This document shows positions 23,328 to 31,492 of a stretch of 64,000 nt of DNA, piece after piece. Source of the stretch: Nocardioides aromaticivorans (lineage in GTDB: Bacteria > Actinomycetota > Actinomycetes > Propionibacteriales > Nocardioidaceae); the NCBI RefSeq assembly GCF_013408525.1, contig NZ_JACBZM010000001.1, positions 868,001 through 932,000 of the forward strand, in the 5' to 3' direction. The notes under the pieces were generated by a model that worked only from the letters and a program-made list of their open reading frames with translations, was not told where the DNA came from and did no database searches. Each line of letters starts with the position of its first letter. The first letter of the stretch is position 1. Both the position numbers and the translations under genes were made by a program.

Positions 23328-24341
23328 ATGACGCAAGAAGCGATGGCCGACCAGTCGGCCGACACCCCACCCACCATCGTCCAGAAGCTGCTCGCCGAGT
23401 TCCTCGGCACGTTCGTGCTGGTCTTCATCGGCTGCGGCGCCGCCGTCATCAGCGGCGTCGACCTGGTCGCGACCGGCTTCTCCTTCGGCATCGCGATCGT
23501 GATCATGGCCTACTCGTTCGGCCGGATCTCGGGCGGCCACTTCAACCCCGCCGTCTCGGTCGGCGCAGCGCTCGCCGGGCGGATCTCGTGGAAGGACGTG
23601 GGCCTCTACTCCGCCGCCCAGACCGTCGGCGCGCTCGTCGGCGGCTTCGTCCTGGCGATCACGCTGCTCGCCTCCGACGCCGGCTGGGAGTTCGGCGACC
23701 CGCTGGCCAGCAACGGCTACGGCGACTTCGGCAATGCCGACCTGTTCGGCGCGCTGATCATCGAGATCGTGCTGACCTTCATCTTCCTGCTCGTGATCCT
23801 CTCGGTGACCGATGACCGCAACCGCGCGATCGCGGCGCAGGCACCGCTGGCCATCGGCCTCGCCCTCGCGGCGATCCACTTCGTCGGCATCGGCGCCACC
23901 GGCACGTCCGTCAACCCGGCGCGCTCCATCGGCGTCGCGTTCTACTCGGGCGGTGACGCCATCGCCGACCTCTGGCTATTCATCGTCGCCCCGCTCATCG
24001 GCGCGGCGATCGCCGGCGTGATCTACCCGCTGACCTTCGGCCGCGACAAGGACCCCGTCCCCGGCTCCGGCCTCAACTTCGGCAGCGGCGGGTCGTCCGA
24101 CCCGGGCTTCACGCAGCAGTGGAACCAGGGCTACGGCCAGCAGGTCTTCGGCCAGCAGCAGCCGGACCAGCCGATCATCCAGGACGGCTGGCAGTGGGAC
24201 CCGGCCAGCCAGCAGTGGGTGCCCGCCCAGCAGCCGGGCGGTGCTCCGGCTCCGGCTCCGGCACCCGCGCCCGACCAGGGCCAGCAGGGTGGCTGGGCGC
24301 CGCCCGCAGGCGACCAGACCCAGGTCCGCCCGCCGCAGTGA
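23328..24341 (+). CDS. Aquaporin Z-like MIP channel with long C-terminal tail
   Basis: 337-residue water-channel family protein. Six membrane helices and two NPA loops are clear: GGHFNPAVSVG near residue 70 and TSVNPARSIG near residue 200. The selectivity residues F (GFSFG), H (AIHFVG) and R (NPARS) fit a water-specific AqpZ-type pore. After the last helix (about residue 245) comes an unusual cytoplasmic tail of about 90 residues rich in Q, G, P and A, with the aromatic motif DGWQWDPASQQWV and an APAPAPAP run. ATG 23328 is preceded by GGAGAGG. Confidence 0.92.
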   Translation: MTQEAMADQSADTPPTIVQKLLAEFLGTFVLVFIGCGAAVISGVDLVATGFSFGIAIVIMAYSFGRISGGHFNPAVSVGAALAGRISWKDVGLYSAAQTVGALVGGFVLAITLLASDAGWEFGDPLASNGYGDFGNADLFGALIIEIVLTFIFLLVILSVTDDRNRAIAAQAPLAIGLALAAIHFVGIGATGTSVNPARSIGVAFYSGGDAIADLWLFIVAPLIGAAIAGVIYPLTFGRDKDPVPGSGLNFGSGGSSDPGFTQQWNQGYGQQVFGQQQPDQPIIQDGWQWDPASQQWVPAQQPGGAPAPAPAPAPDQGQQGGWAPPAGDQTQVRPPQ

Positions 24342-24361
24342 CCTGATCCAGACCCCTCAGG

Positions 24362-24393
24362 AGCGGGGCCCATTCTTCGGAGTGGGCCCCGCT
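24362..24393. terminator. Bidirectional terminator between aquaporin and lipoprotein genes
   Basis: Perfect 11-bp stem AGCGGGGCCCA / TGGGCCCCGCT with a 10-base loop, 20 bases after the aquaporin stop and between convergent genes, so it can serve both. Confidence 0.75.
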
Positions 24394-24448
24394 TCGCTCT
24401 TCGCGGTCGGCTGAGCCCGGGTGCCGACAGGTGGGCCGCCAGACAGCC

Positions 24449-25189
24449 TCAGCCGTCCACGGAAGCCAACCGCGTGCGCGGCAGCGCGGCGGAGCGGAGC
24501 GATGACGCGCTCGCGCCATCGAACACAGTGAGCCCCGCTTCGCCTGTGCGGACGAGGCCGATGCCGCGGGCGTAGACGTCGCGGCGGGTGAACCCGCTGT
24601 CGACCACCTCCAGGGTGACCGTGTCGTCGTACTCCCCCAGCGGTACGTCGACCGCGTCGCCGACCGCGACGACGGACGCGACCTCGTCCTCCCCACCGGC
24701 CCGGCCGCTCACGAAGCCGTCGCCCCGGCGCGGCTCGGCCGGCATGGCCAGCCCGGCCTCGGCGCCGTCCACGCCGGCCTCCCACGCGCCGGTGTCGGCC
24801 TCGCGGCCGAACCACCACACGTTGCCCTCGGTGTCCTGCGCGTAGTGGTCGCGGACCACGGCGCCGTCGGACGAGGTCCGCACCAGGACCGTCGTCGACA
24901 CGCCGGCGATCTCGCCGCCGGGCTCCACCTCGAGCACCAACTCCTCGGTCGTGGCCCGCGCGACGTCGTACTCCCAGCGGGCGCCGGGCAGGAGCGGGAA
25001 CCACGGGTTGTCGATCGCGTCGACGAAGTCGGAGGGGCGCGGGTCGGGCGTCGGGACGACGAGTCCGTCGACCCCCGTCGGGGCGCTCGGCGCCGAGGCG
25101 GAGCCGCACCCGCTGAGGGCCGCGAGCGCCACGAGCGCGGCGGCAGCGAGCCGAATCTTCGACCTGGCCGGGGTCCGCATGCGGGCCAT
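24449..25189 (-). CDS. Lipoprotein of unknown function
   Basis: 246 residues from ATG 25189 (a second ATG at 25180 is possible). A charged start, hydrophobic core [16 protein letters not shown] and lipobox LSGC indicate a lipoprotein anchored on the outside of the membrane. The mature part holds [17 protein letters not shown], then alternating short strands ([28 protein letters not shown]), which suggests a beta-rich fold; no enzyme motif is evident. It shares the 91-base gap with the divergent mdh gene. Confidence 0.75.
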   Translation of the reverse strand: MARMRTPARSKIRLAAAALVALAALSGCGSASAPSAPTGVDGLVVPTPDPRPSDFVDAIDNPWFPLLPGARWEYDVARATTEELVLEVEPGGEIAGVSTTVLVRTSSDGAVVRDHYAQDTEGNVWWFGREADTGAWEAGVDGAEAGLAMPAEPRRGDGFVSGRAGGEDEVASVVAVGDAVDVPLGEYDDTVTLEVVDSGFTRRDVYARGIGLVRTGEAGLTVFDGASASSLRSAALPRTRLASVDG

Positions 25190-25280
25190 CGTCTCGCACC
25201 CGTGCCCGGGTGCCCGCGGCGGGCCGGGCGCTGCTAGCGTCGCCAGAGTCCACCGCGTTCTTCTCCATAGGAGTGTCCCT

Positions 25281-26267
25281 GTGAGCACCACCCCGCTCAA
25301 GGTGGCCGTGACCGGCGCAGCCGGCCAGATCGGCTACAGCCTGCTCTTCCGCATCGCCAGCGGCGCCATCGCCGGCGACCGGCCCGTCGAGCTCCGCCTG
25401 CTCGAGATCGAGCCCGCGCTCAAGGCCCTCGAGGGCGTCGTCATGGAGCTCGACGACTGCGCGTTCCCGAACCTCGCCGGCGTCGAGATCGGCTCGGACC
25501 CGGAGAAGATCTTCGACGGCGTCAACCTCGCGCTGCTCGTCGGCGCCCGCCCGCGCGGCCCGGGCATGGAGCGCGGCGACCTGCTCTCCGCCAACGGTGC
25601 GATCTTCACCGCCCAGGGCAAGGCGCTCAACGCCGTCGCCGCCGACGACGTCCGCATCGGCGTCACCGGCAACCCGGCCAACACCAACGCGCTGATCGCC
25701 GCGAGCAACGCCCCCGACATCCCCAAGGAGCGCTTCTCGGCGCTCACCCGCCTCGACCACAACCGGGCGATCTCGCAGCTGGCCGCCAAGACCGGCTCGG
25801 CCGTCACCGACATCAAGAAGATCACGATCTGGGGCAACCACTCGGCCACCCAGTACCCCGACATCTTCCACGCCGAGATCGCCGGCAAGAACGCCGCCGA
25901 GGTCGTGAACGACCAGGCCTGGATCGCCGACACCTTCATCCCGACCGTCGCCAAGCGCGGCGCCGCGATCATCGACGCCCGGGGCGCCTCCTCGGCCGCC
26001 TCGGCCGCGTCCGCGACCTGCGACGCCGCCCGCGACTGGCTGAACGGCACCCCCGCGGGCGACTGGGTCTCCATGGCGGTCGTCTCCGACGGCTCCTACG
26101 GCGTGCCCGAGGGCCTCGTGTCGTCCTTCCCGGTCACCACCTCCGGCGGCAACTGGGAGATCGTCCAGGGCCTCGAGATCGACGACTTCTCGCGCGGCAA
26201 GATCGACGCGTCCGTCGCCGAGCTGGCCGACGAGAAGGCCGCGGTCACCGAGCTCGGCCTGATCTGA
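25281..26267 (+). CDS. mdh: Malate dehydrogenase
   Basis: TCA-cycle enzyme oxidising malate to oxaloacetate with NAD; 328 residues, the usual length of the cytosolic-type MDH. The NAD loop is [18 protein letters not shown], the substrate arginines are in [13 protein letters not shown], and the catalytic histidine lies in [12 protein letters not shown], with LDHNRA before it. GTG 25281 follows a good GGAG; a longer frame to 24951 is antisense to the lipoprotein gene and was rejected. A very strong terminator follows. Confidence 0.95.
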   Translation: MSTTPLKVAVTGAAGQIGYSLLFRIASGAIAGDRPVELRLLEIEPALKALEGVVMELDDCAFPNLAGVEIGSDPEKIFDGVNLALLVGARPRGPGMERGDLLSANGAIFTAQGKALNAVAADDVRIGVTGNPANTNALIAASNAPDIPKERFSALTRLDHNRAISQLAAKTGSAVTDIKKITIWGNHSATQYPDIFHAEIAGKNAAEVVNDQAWIADTFIPTVAKRGAAIIDARGASSAASAASATCDAARDWLNGTPAGDWVSMAVVSDGSYGVPEGLVSSFPVTTSGGNWEIVQGLEIDDFSRGKIDASVAELADEKAAVTELGLI

Positions 26268-26280
26268 GCCACCCGCACCA

Positions 26281-26321
26281 ACGACGAAGCCCCGGCCGCG
26301 TTGCGGCCGGGGCTTCGTCGT
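26281..26321. terminator. Strong bidirectional terminator after mdh
   Basis: Perfect 19-bp stem (ACGACGAAGCCCCGGCCGC and its complement) with a 3-base GTT loop. It lies between the convergent mdh and DUF3017 genes and is the longest perfect terminator-like stem in the window. Confidence 0.85.
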
Positions 26322-26331
26322 GTCGGCAAGG

Positions 26332-26646
26332 TCAGACGGGCTGGTCCGGGATGCTCGCGGCGAGCACGAAGAGGGTGACCGCGATGACCACCAGGATGGC
26401 CACGTCGAGCGCCCGGTGGCGTACGGCGAGCATGCCGGCGTCGCGGTCGCGGAGCACCAGCCGCAGCACCGCCGCGAAGGCCAGCGCGCCGGCGATCATC
26501 CGGACGCCGGTGCGCCAGTCCGAGGCGGCCGCGACGACGACGCCGCCGATCGTCAGCAGCAGCACGACGATGTAGAAGCCCCCGCCGATGGTCGACGGGT
26601 ACCGGCGTGGCCCCTCTTCCTCGGCGACCTGCGGCTCCTCGTTCAG
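26332..26646 (-). CDS. DUF3017 family membrane protein
   Basis: About 104 residues. Three hydrophobic helices and the block DAGMLAVRHRALDVAIL identify DUF3017, a small actinobacterial protein normally encoded between folD and mdh, as here. Function unknown. No ATG, GTG or TTG is available in the frame before the first helix; CTG 26646 behind GGGAAGG is the best start, otherwise an alternative start deeper in the helix would truncate it. It begins 17 bases after the folD stop. Confidence 0.75.
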   Translation of the reverse strand: MNEEPQVAEEEGPRRYPSTIGGGFYIVVLLLTIGGVVVAAASDWRTGVRMIAGALAFAAVLRLVLRDRDAGMLAVRHRALDVAILVVIAVTLFVLAASIPDQPV

Positions 26647-26663
26647 CGCACTGCCCTTCCCGT

Positions 26664-27518
26664 TCAGGCCCGGGCCTGCTTCTCGGCCATGGAGACGACG
26701 TTGGCGAGCAGCATGGCGCGGGTCATCGGCCCGACGCCACCCGGGTTGGGCGAGACCCACCCAGCGGTCTCCCACACGTCGGCGGCCACGTCGCCGGCGA
26801 TCTTGCCGTCGACCCGGCTCACGCCCACGTCGAGGACCGCCGCACCCGGCTTCACCATGTCGCCGGTGATGATGTCCGGGACGCCGGCCGCCGCGACGAC
26901 GATGTCGGCCTTGCGCACGTGCGCGGCGAGGTCGACCGTGCCGGTGTGGCACAGCGTGACGGTGGCGTTCTCGCTGCGGCGGGTCAGCAGGAGGCCGAGC
27001 GGACGGCCCACCGTGATGCCGCGACCGACCACGACCACCTCGGCGCCCGCGATCGGGACGTCGTGGCGGCGCAGCAGCTCGACGATGCCGTACGGCGTGC
27101 ACGGCAGCGGCGCCTCGTTGCCGAGGACCAGCCAGCCCAGGTTGGTGGGGTGCAGGCCGTCGGCGTCCTTGGCCGGGTCGATCAGGCCCAGGACGCGGTT
27201 CTCGTCGCGGCCGCGCGGCAGCGGCAGCTGGACGATGTAGCCGGTGCAGGCGGGGTCGGCGTTGAGGCCGGCGACGGCCTCCTCGATCTCCTCCTGCGTG
27301 GCGACCTCGGGCAGGTCGACCCGGATCGAGGCGATGCCCACCTCGGCACAGTCCTTGTGCTTGCCGTTGACGTACCACCGCGAGCCGGGGTCGTCGCCGA
27401 CCAGCACGGTGCCCAGGCCGGGGGTGATCCCCTGCTCGCGCAGCTTGTCGATGCGGACCCGGAGCTCGTCCTTGATGGTCGCCGCGGTGGCGTTGCCGTC
27501 GAGCTTCTGTGCAGTCAC
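26664..27518 (-). CDS. folD: Bifunctional methylenetetrahydrofolate dehydrogenase/methenyltetrahydrofolate cyclohydrolase
   Basis: 284 residues, the normal FolD length. It interconverts 5,10-methylene- and 10-formyl-tetrahydrofolate, the one-carbon donor used by PurN and PurH encoded just upstream. Seen are [20 protein letters not shown] (with the Y and K of the active site), [16 protein letters not shown] of the NADP fold and [18 protein letters not shown] 27518 is preferred because GAGAGG sits 9 bases upstream; ATG 27527 abuts that Shine-Dalgarno sequence. Confidence 0.93.
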   Translation of the reverse strand: MTAQKLDGNATAATIKDELRVRIDKLREQGITPGLGTVLVGDDPGSRWYVNGKHKDCAEVGIASIRVDLPEVATQEEIEEAVAGLNADPACTGYIVQLPLPRGRDENRVLGLIDPAKDADGLHPTNLGWLVLGNEAPLPCTPYGIVELLRRHDVPIAGAEVVVVGRGITVGRPLGLLLTRRSENATVTLCHTGTVDLAAHVRKADIVVAAAGVPDIITGDMVKPGAAVLDVGVSRVDGKIAGDVAADVWETAGWVSPNPGGVGPMTRAMLLANVVSMAEKQARA

Positions 27519-27659
27519 GTGATCCATCCTCTCAGTTCTGGTTCGTGGGGGCGGCAGCGTGGCGCCCGCGGCGACGCCGCGTCGGCGTGGGCCCGCGGGC
27601 CGAGCGCAGCGAGCGCGCGTGCCGCCCGCGTCGACCGGCGACACGCTCGCGCAATCCAC

Positions 27660-29264
27660 TCAGTGGAAGAAGTGGCGCGTGTTGGTGAAGTACATCGTCA
27701 CGCCGGCCGCCTTGCACGCTGCGATGGTCTCCTCGTCGCGGACCGAGCCGCCCGGCTGGACGATCGCCTTCACGCCGGCATCGATGAGGATCTGCGGGCC
27801 GTCGGCGAACGGGAAGAAGGCGTCGGACGCCGCGACCGAGCCGCGGGCCCGCTCCTGCCCCTCGAGGAGGGTGTTGGCCCGCTCGACGGCGAGCTTGCAG
27901 GAGTCGACCCGGTTGACCTGGCCCATGCCGATGCCGACGGCGCCGCCGTCCTTGGCCAGCAGGATGGCGTTCGACTTGGCCGCACGCACCGCGTGCCACG
28001 CGAAGGCGAGGTCGGCGAGGGTCTGCTCGTCGGCGGCCTCGCCGGTCGCCAGCGTCCAGCTCGCCGGGTCGTCGCCCTCGGCCTGGAAGCGGTCGACGTG
28101 CTGCATCAGCAGGCCGCCGCTGATCGGGCGGGTCTCGACGCCGCCGGCCGCCAGCGGCTCCGCGACGAGGATCCGGATGTTCTTCTTGCCCTGGAGCACC
28201 TCGACCGCGCCCTCGTCGTACCCGGGGGCGACGATGACCTCGGTGAAGATCTCCGCGACCTGCTCGGCCATCTGCTTCGAGACCGGGACGTTCGTGGCGA
28301 TGACGCCACCGAACGCGGAGACCGGGTCGCACTCGTGGGCCCGGCGGTGGGCCTCGGCCACGTCGGCGCCGACCGCGATGCCGCACGGGTTGGCGTGCTT
28401 GATGATCGCCACCGTCGGCTGGTCGCCGTGGTCGTACGCCGCCCGGCGGGCCGCGTCGGTGTCGACGTAGTTGTTGTAGGACATCTCCTTGCCGTGCAGC
28501 TGCTCGGCGGCCGCGAGACCGCCCGGGCCGTAGCCCGAGCGGTAGAGCGCGGCGGGCTGGTGCGGGTTCTCGCCGTAGCGGAGCACCGCCGACTTGTCCC
28601 AGGTCGCGCCGACCCACGCGGGGAAGCCGGTGCCCTCGGAGGAGTCGGTGAGGACGTTGCCCATCCAGGAGGCGACCTGGACGTCGTAGGTCGCGGTGTG
28701 GACGAACGCCTTGGCGGCGAGGGCCTTGCGCTCGTCGTACGTGAAGCCCTCACCCTGGGCGGCCTCGAGGGCCCTGGCGTAGTCGGCGCCGTCGGTCACG
28801 ATCGCGACGGAGGGGTGGTTCTTGGCGGCGGCGCGCACCATCGAGGGACCACCGATGTCGATCTTCTCGATGCAGTCGTCCACGCCCGCGCCGGAGGCGA
28901 CGGTCGCGGCGAACGGGTAGAGGTTGACCACGACGAGGTCGAAGGGCGCGACGTCGAGCTGCTCGAGCTGCGCGACGTGGTCGGGCAGGCGGCGGTCGGC
29001 GAGGATGCCGGCGTGGACGCGCGGGTGCAGCGTCTTCACGCGGCCGTCGAGGCACTCGGGGAAGCCGGTGAGGTCCTCGACCTTGGTGACGGGCAGGCCC
29101 AGCGACTCGATGAGGGCGGCCGAGCCCCCGGTCGACACGAGCTCGACGCCGGCGGCGGCGAGGCCCTTGACCAGGTCGTCGAGGCCGGTCTTGTCGAAGA
29201 CGGAGACCAGCGCGCGCTTGATCTTGACTGCGCCGATTTCGGGGGTGTCAGGGGTGGCGGACAT
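27660..29264 (-). CDS. purH: Bifunctional AICAR formyltransferase/IMP cyclohydrolase
   Basis: Last two steps of IMP synthesis. 534 residues: an MGS-like IMP cyclohydrolase domain (about 10-200, starting [16 protein letters not shown], with [12 protein letters not shown]) and the AICAR transformylase domain with [22 protein letters not shown] and [14 protein letters not shown] 29264 is preceded by GAGGAG; the open frame continues upstream through a riboswitch and is not coding there. The 119-base leader carries a ZTP riboswitch, so the enzyme that consumes AICAR (ZMP) is induced by its phosphorylated accumulation signal. It lies between purN and folD. Confidence 0.95.
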   Translation of the reverse strand: MSATPDTPEIGAVKIKRALVSVFDKTGLDDLVKGLAAAGVELVSTGGSAALIESLGLPVTKVEDLTGFPECLDGRVKTLHPRVHAGILADRRLPDHVAQLEQLDVAPFDLVVVNLYPFAATVASGAGVDDCIEKIDIGGPSMVRAAAKNHPSVAIVTDGADYARALEAAQGEGFTYDERKALAAKAFVHTATYDVQVASWMGNVLTDSSEGTGFPAWVGATWDKSAVLRYGENPHQPAALYRSGYGPGGLAAAEQLHGKEMSYNNYVDTDAARRAAYDHGDQPTVAIIKHANPCGIAVGADVAEAHRRAHECDPVSAFGGVIATNVPVSKQMAEQVAEIFTEVIVAPGYDEGAVEVLQGKKNIRILVAEPLAAGGVETRPISGGLLMQHVDRFQAEGDDPASWTLATGEAADEQTLADLAFAWHAVRAAKSNAILLAKDGGAVGIGMGQVNRVDSCKLAVERANTLLEGQERARGSVAASDAFFPFADGPQILIDAGVKAIVQPGGSVRDEETIAACKAAGVTMYFTNTRHFFH

Positions 29265-29274
29265 CGAGGGGCTC

Positions 29275-29370
29275 CTCATCGGTCGGTGGTCTCGATGAGG
29301 GCACCCAGGCGATCGATGCCGACTCGTCACTCCCTGGTGGTGGCCCACCTGCGCCAGTCGTGTGACGCAG
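29275..29370 (-). promoter_or_regulatory. ZTP (pfl) riboswitch upstream of purH with SD-masking hairpin
   Basis: Read on the minus strand, 29367 downward shows CGTCACACGACTGGCG, GTGGGCCACCAC, CAGGGAGTGACG and then CGCCTGGGTGCCC (29311-29299), the conserved segments of the ZTP/ZMP riboswitch in order: first stem-loop with GACTGGCG and GGGAG, and the downstream CGCCTGGG. The following hairpin CTCATCG-N11-CGATGAG (29299-29275) covers the start of the purH Shine-Dalgarno GAGGAG. In this class ligand binding turns expression on, here plausibly by freeing the ribosome site. Position before purH is a known context. Confidence 0.82.
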
Positions 29371-29383
29371 ATTCTACGGCGGC

Positions 29384-29992
29384 TCAGCCTCCGAGGCGAA
29401 CCCGCCGGCCGTCGACCGTGAAGCCCTCCCGGGCCATCCGCCCGACCGACTCGACCAGCATCGCCCGCTCCGCGACCTTGATCCGCTCGTGCAGGGTCTC
29501 GACCGTGTCGTCGTCCTCCACCGGGACCGCGCTCTGGGCGACGATCGCGCCCGTGTCGACCCCGGCGTCGACCACGAACAGCGTCGCGCCGGTGACCTTG
29601 ACGCCGTACTCGAGGGCGTCCCGGGGGCCGTGCATGCCCGGGAACGAGGGCGAGAGCGCCGGGTGGGTGTTGACCGTCATGCCCCCGAAGCGGGCCAGGA
29701 ACTTCTCCCCCACCAGCTTCATGAACCCCGCGAGCACGACCAGGTCGGGCTCGAAGGCGGCGACCTTGTCGGTCAGCGCGCGGTCCCAGTACGGGCGGCT
29801 GGTGTGGTCGGAGAGCCGGGCGACGAAGGTGGGGACGCCGGCCCGCTCGGCCCTGGCGAGGCCCTCGATGCCGTCGCGGTCGGCGCCGACGGCGACCACC
29901 CGGGCGCCGTAGGCGGGATCCGCGCTGGCGTCCAGGATGGCCTGGAGGTTGGTGCCCGATCCGGACACGAGGACGACGATGCGGGCGGTCAC
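29384..29992 (-). CDS. purN: Phosphoribosylglycinamide formyltransferase
   Basis: 202-residue PurN, transferring formyl from 10-formyl-THF to glycinamide ribonucleotide in purine synthesis. [10 protein letters not shown] binds phosphate near the N-terminus, and the catalytic region has [30 protein letters not shown] (Asn and His of the active site) and the conserved aspartate in [16 protein letters not shown] 29992 start. It precedes purH by 119 bases containing the riboswitch, so purN itself is upstream of that control. Confidence 0.94.
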   Translation of the reverse strand: MTARIVVLVSGSGTNLQAILDASADPAYGARVVAVGADRDGIEGLARAERAGVPTFVARLSDHTSRPYWDRALTDKVAAFEPDLVVLAGFMKLVGEKFLARFGGMTVNTHPALSPSFPGMHGPRDALEYGVKVTGATLFVVDAGVDTGAIVAQSAVPVEDDDTVETLHERIKVAERAMLVESVGRMAREGFTVDGRRVRLGG

Positions 29993-30022
29993 GGCCCGGA
30001 GTCTAGGCCGTGGCGGGCCCGC

Positions 30023-31342
30023 TCAGCGGCGCGGGAGCCGGTCCCGGACGGCGCTCAGGCGGGTGCGGACCCAGCCGTCACCGTCGCGCTGCCACCAGCA
30101 GACCAGCAGGGCCCCGACCACGCCGCCGATCCCGAACGACGTGATCGCGTGCAGGAGCACCTCGAACGTGTACGGACCCACGTGGGCCATCCGGCCGGGG
30201 CCCACGGCGCCACCCGCGAGCACGGTGAGCGCGGCCAGGCCGACGCCGGCGAGGATGCCTCCCGCGCAGCCGCGCAGGGCCGCCTGGTCCCAGCCGAGGA
30301 CCGGCCGGTCGCGCTGGACCCGCCCGGCGACGTACGCCGCCAGCAGGACGGGCGTCACCATCAGCCACTCGGTCCACCACGGCTGGACGCCTTGGTCGGG
30401 CAGCGCTGCCAGCAGGGGGAACATCGGGAGCGGGCCGAGCACGACCACGCTCGTGGAGACGGTGGTGCCGGTGCCGACGGTGAAGCCGGGACCGAGCAGG
30501 TAGGAGCTCGAGAACAGCACCGCGTTGGGCAGCACCCCGAGCGTGATCAGCAGCATCAGGGTCACCGCGCCCGCGTCGGCGTGCAGCTGGGACACGACGT
30601 TGGCGGCGGTGGAGAAGTCGAGCACGAACGCGACGGCGAGCGCCACCAGGCTGATCGCGAACCAGAGCCCGAGGATCCGGCGCGCCACGAGCGCGGCGTC
30701 GCGCACGGCCGGCGGGACGACCGGCAGCCAGATCGCGGCGCGACCCGAGCCGAAGGCGATCGCGGCGCCACCGACGCCACCGCCGATGAGGAGCGACCAC
30801 AGGACCACGGGAGCCGGGGCCGGGGAGGACGCCGGGGTCGCGGCGACCGCGCAGGCGACGACGCCGACGACGGCGTAGCCGACCGCGAACAGGGCCGAGG
30901 CGAGCGGGACCGTCCAGTCGCGGGCCCCGTCGGAGATCCGGTCGGCGTCGGGGCCGTGCCCGGAGATCGACTCGCCGACGCGGTGACCGACCCGCCAGGT
31001 GGCCCACGCACAGGCCAGGGTGAGGCCGAGCGGGATCGCGGTGATCCGGATGCCCTCCACGGCGACCGTCGAGCCGTGCGCGACCAGCCAGCCGTGCGCC
31101 CCGACACGCAGGGCGCCGCTCGGGCTGCCGTCGGCGCCCGCGTCGGTCAGGAACCAGCCGACCACCGCCAGGGCCATGCACACGAGCAGCGGGCCGCCGG
31201 CCGCGATCGCGCCGCCGAGGGTCGCGGCCGGCACCAGCGGCCGGCTCGTCGCCAGCTCGTGGCGCAGCTCGGCGTCGCTGCGGGCCGTGCCCTTGGCACG
31301 TCCGGCGGTACGGCGCAGCGGCGGATCCTGGAGCGACGTCAT
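30023..31342 (-). CDS. DUF6350 / PerM-type polytopic membrane protein
   Basis: 439 residues with about ten to eleven hydrophobic helices beginning at residue 40 (TLGGAIAAGGPLLVCMALAVV). The position directly before purN and close to sucCD is conserved for the actinobacterial DUF6350 family, called cell division protein PerM in mycobacteria. Molecular role is not established for this branch. ATG 31342 lies three bases after GGAGGG; the very long open frame running upstream is antisense to the sigma-fusion gene and was rejected. Confidence 0.8.
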   Translation of the reverse strand: MTSLQDPPLRRTAGRAKGTARSDAELRHELATSRPLVPAATLGGAIAAGGPLLVCMALAVVGWFLTDAGADGSPSGALRVGAHGWLVAHGSTVAVEGIRITAIPLGLTLACAWATWRVGHRVGESISGHGPDADRISDGARDWTVPLASALFAVGYAVVGVVACAVAATPASSPAPAPVVLWSLLIGGGVGGAAIAFGSGRAAIWLPVVPPAVRDAALVARRILGLWFAISLVALAVAFVLDFSTAANVVSQLHADAGAVTLMLLITLGVLPNAVLFSSSYLLGPGFTVGTGTTVSTSVVVLGPLPMFPLLAALPDQGVQPWWTEWLMVTPVLLAAYVAGRVQRDRPVLGWDQAALRGCAGGILAGVGLAALTVLAGGAVGPGRMAHVGPYTFEVLLHAITSFGIGGVVGALLVCWWQRDGDGWVRTRLSAVRDRLPRR

Positions 31343-31492
31343 GGTCCCTCCATCTTCACGCCGTCGCCCGGCAGGGCCGGGCCGCCACGCCGACGGTGCC
31401 GGGGTTGAGGGCTGAGAATCCGCTGAGGTGACGGGAGAAACGGCCGGTCTGGTTGGGGTCCGGTCGCCCGGACGTCGTACGGTGGTCCGGCC

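Noticed and set aside
26607..29912. 1101-residue plus-strand frame antisense to folD and purH
   Set aside because: Shadow of well-identified enzymes and of the riboswitch on the opposite strand.
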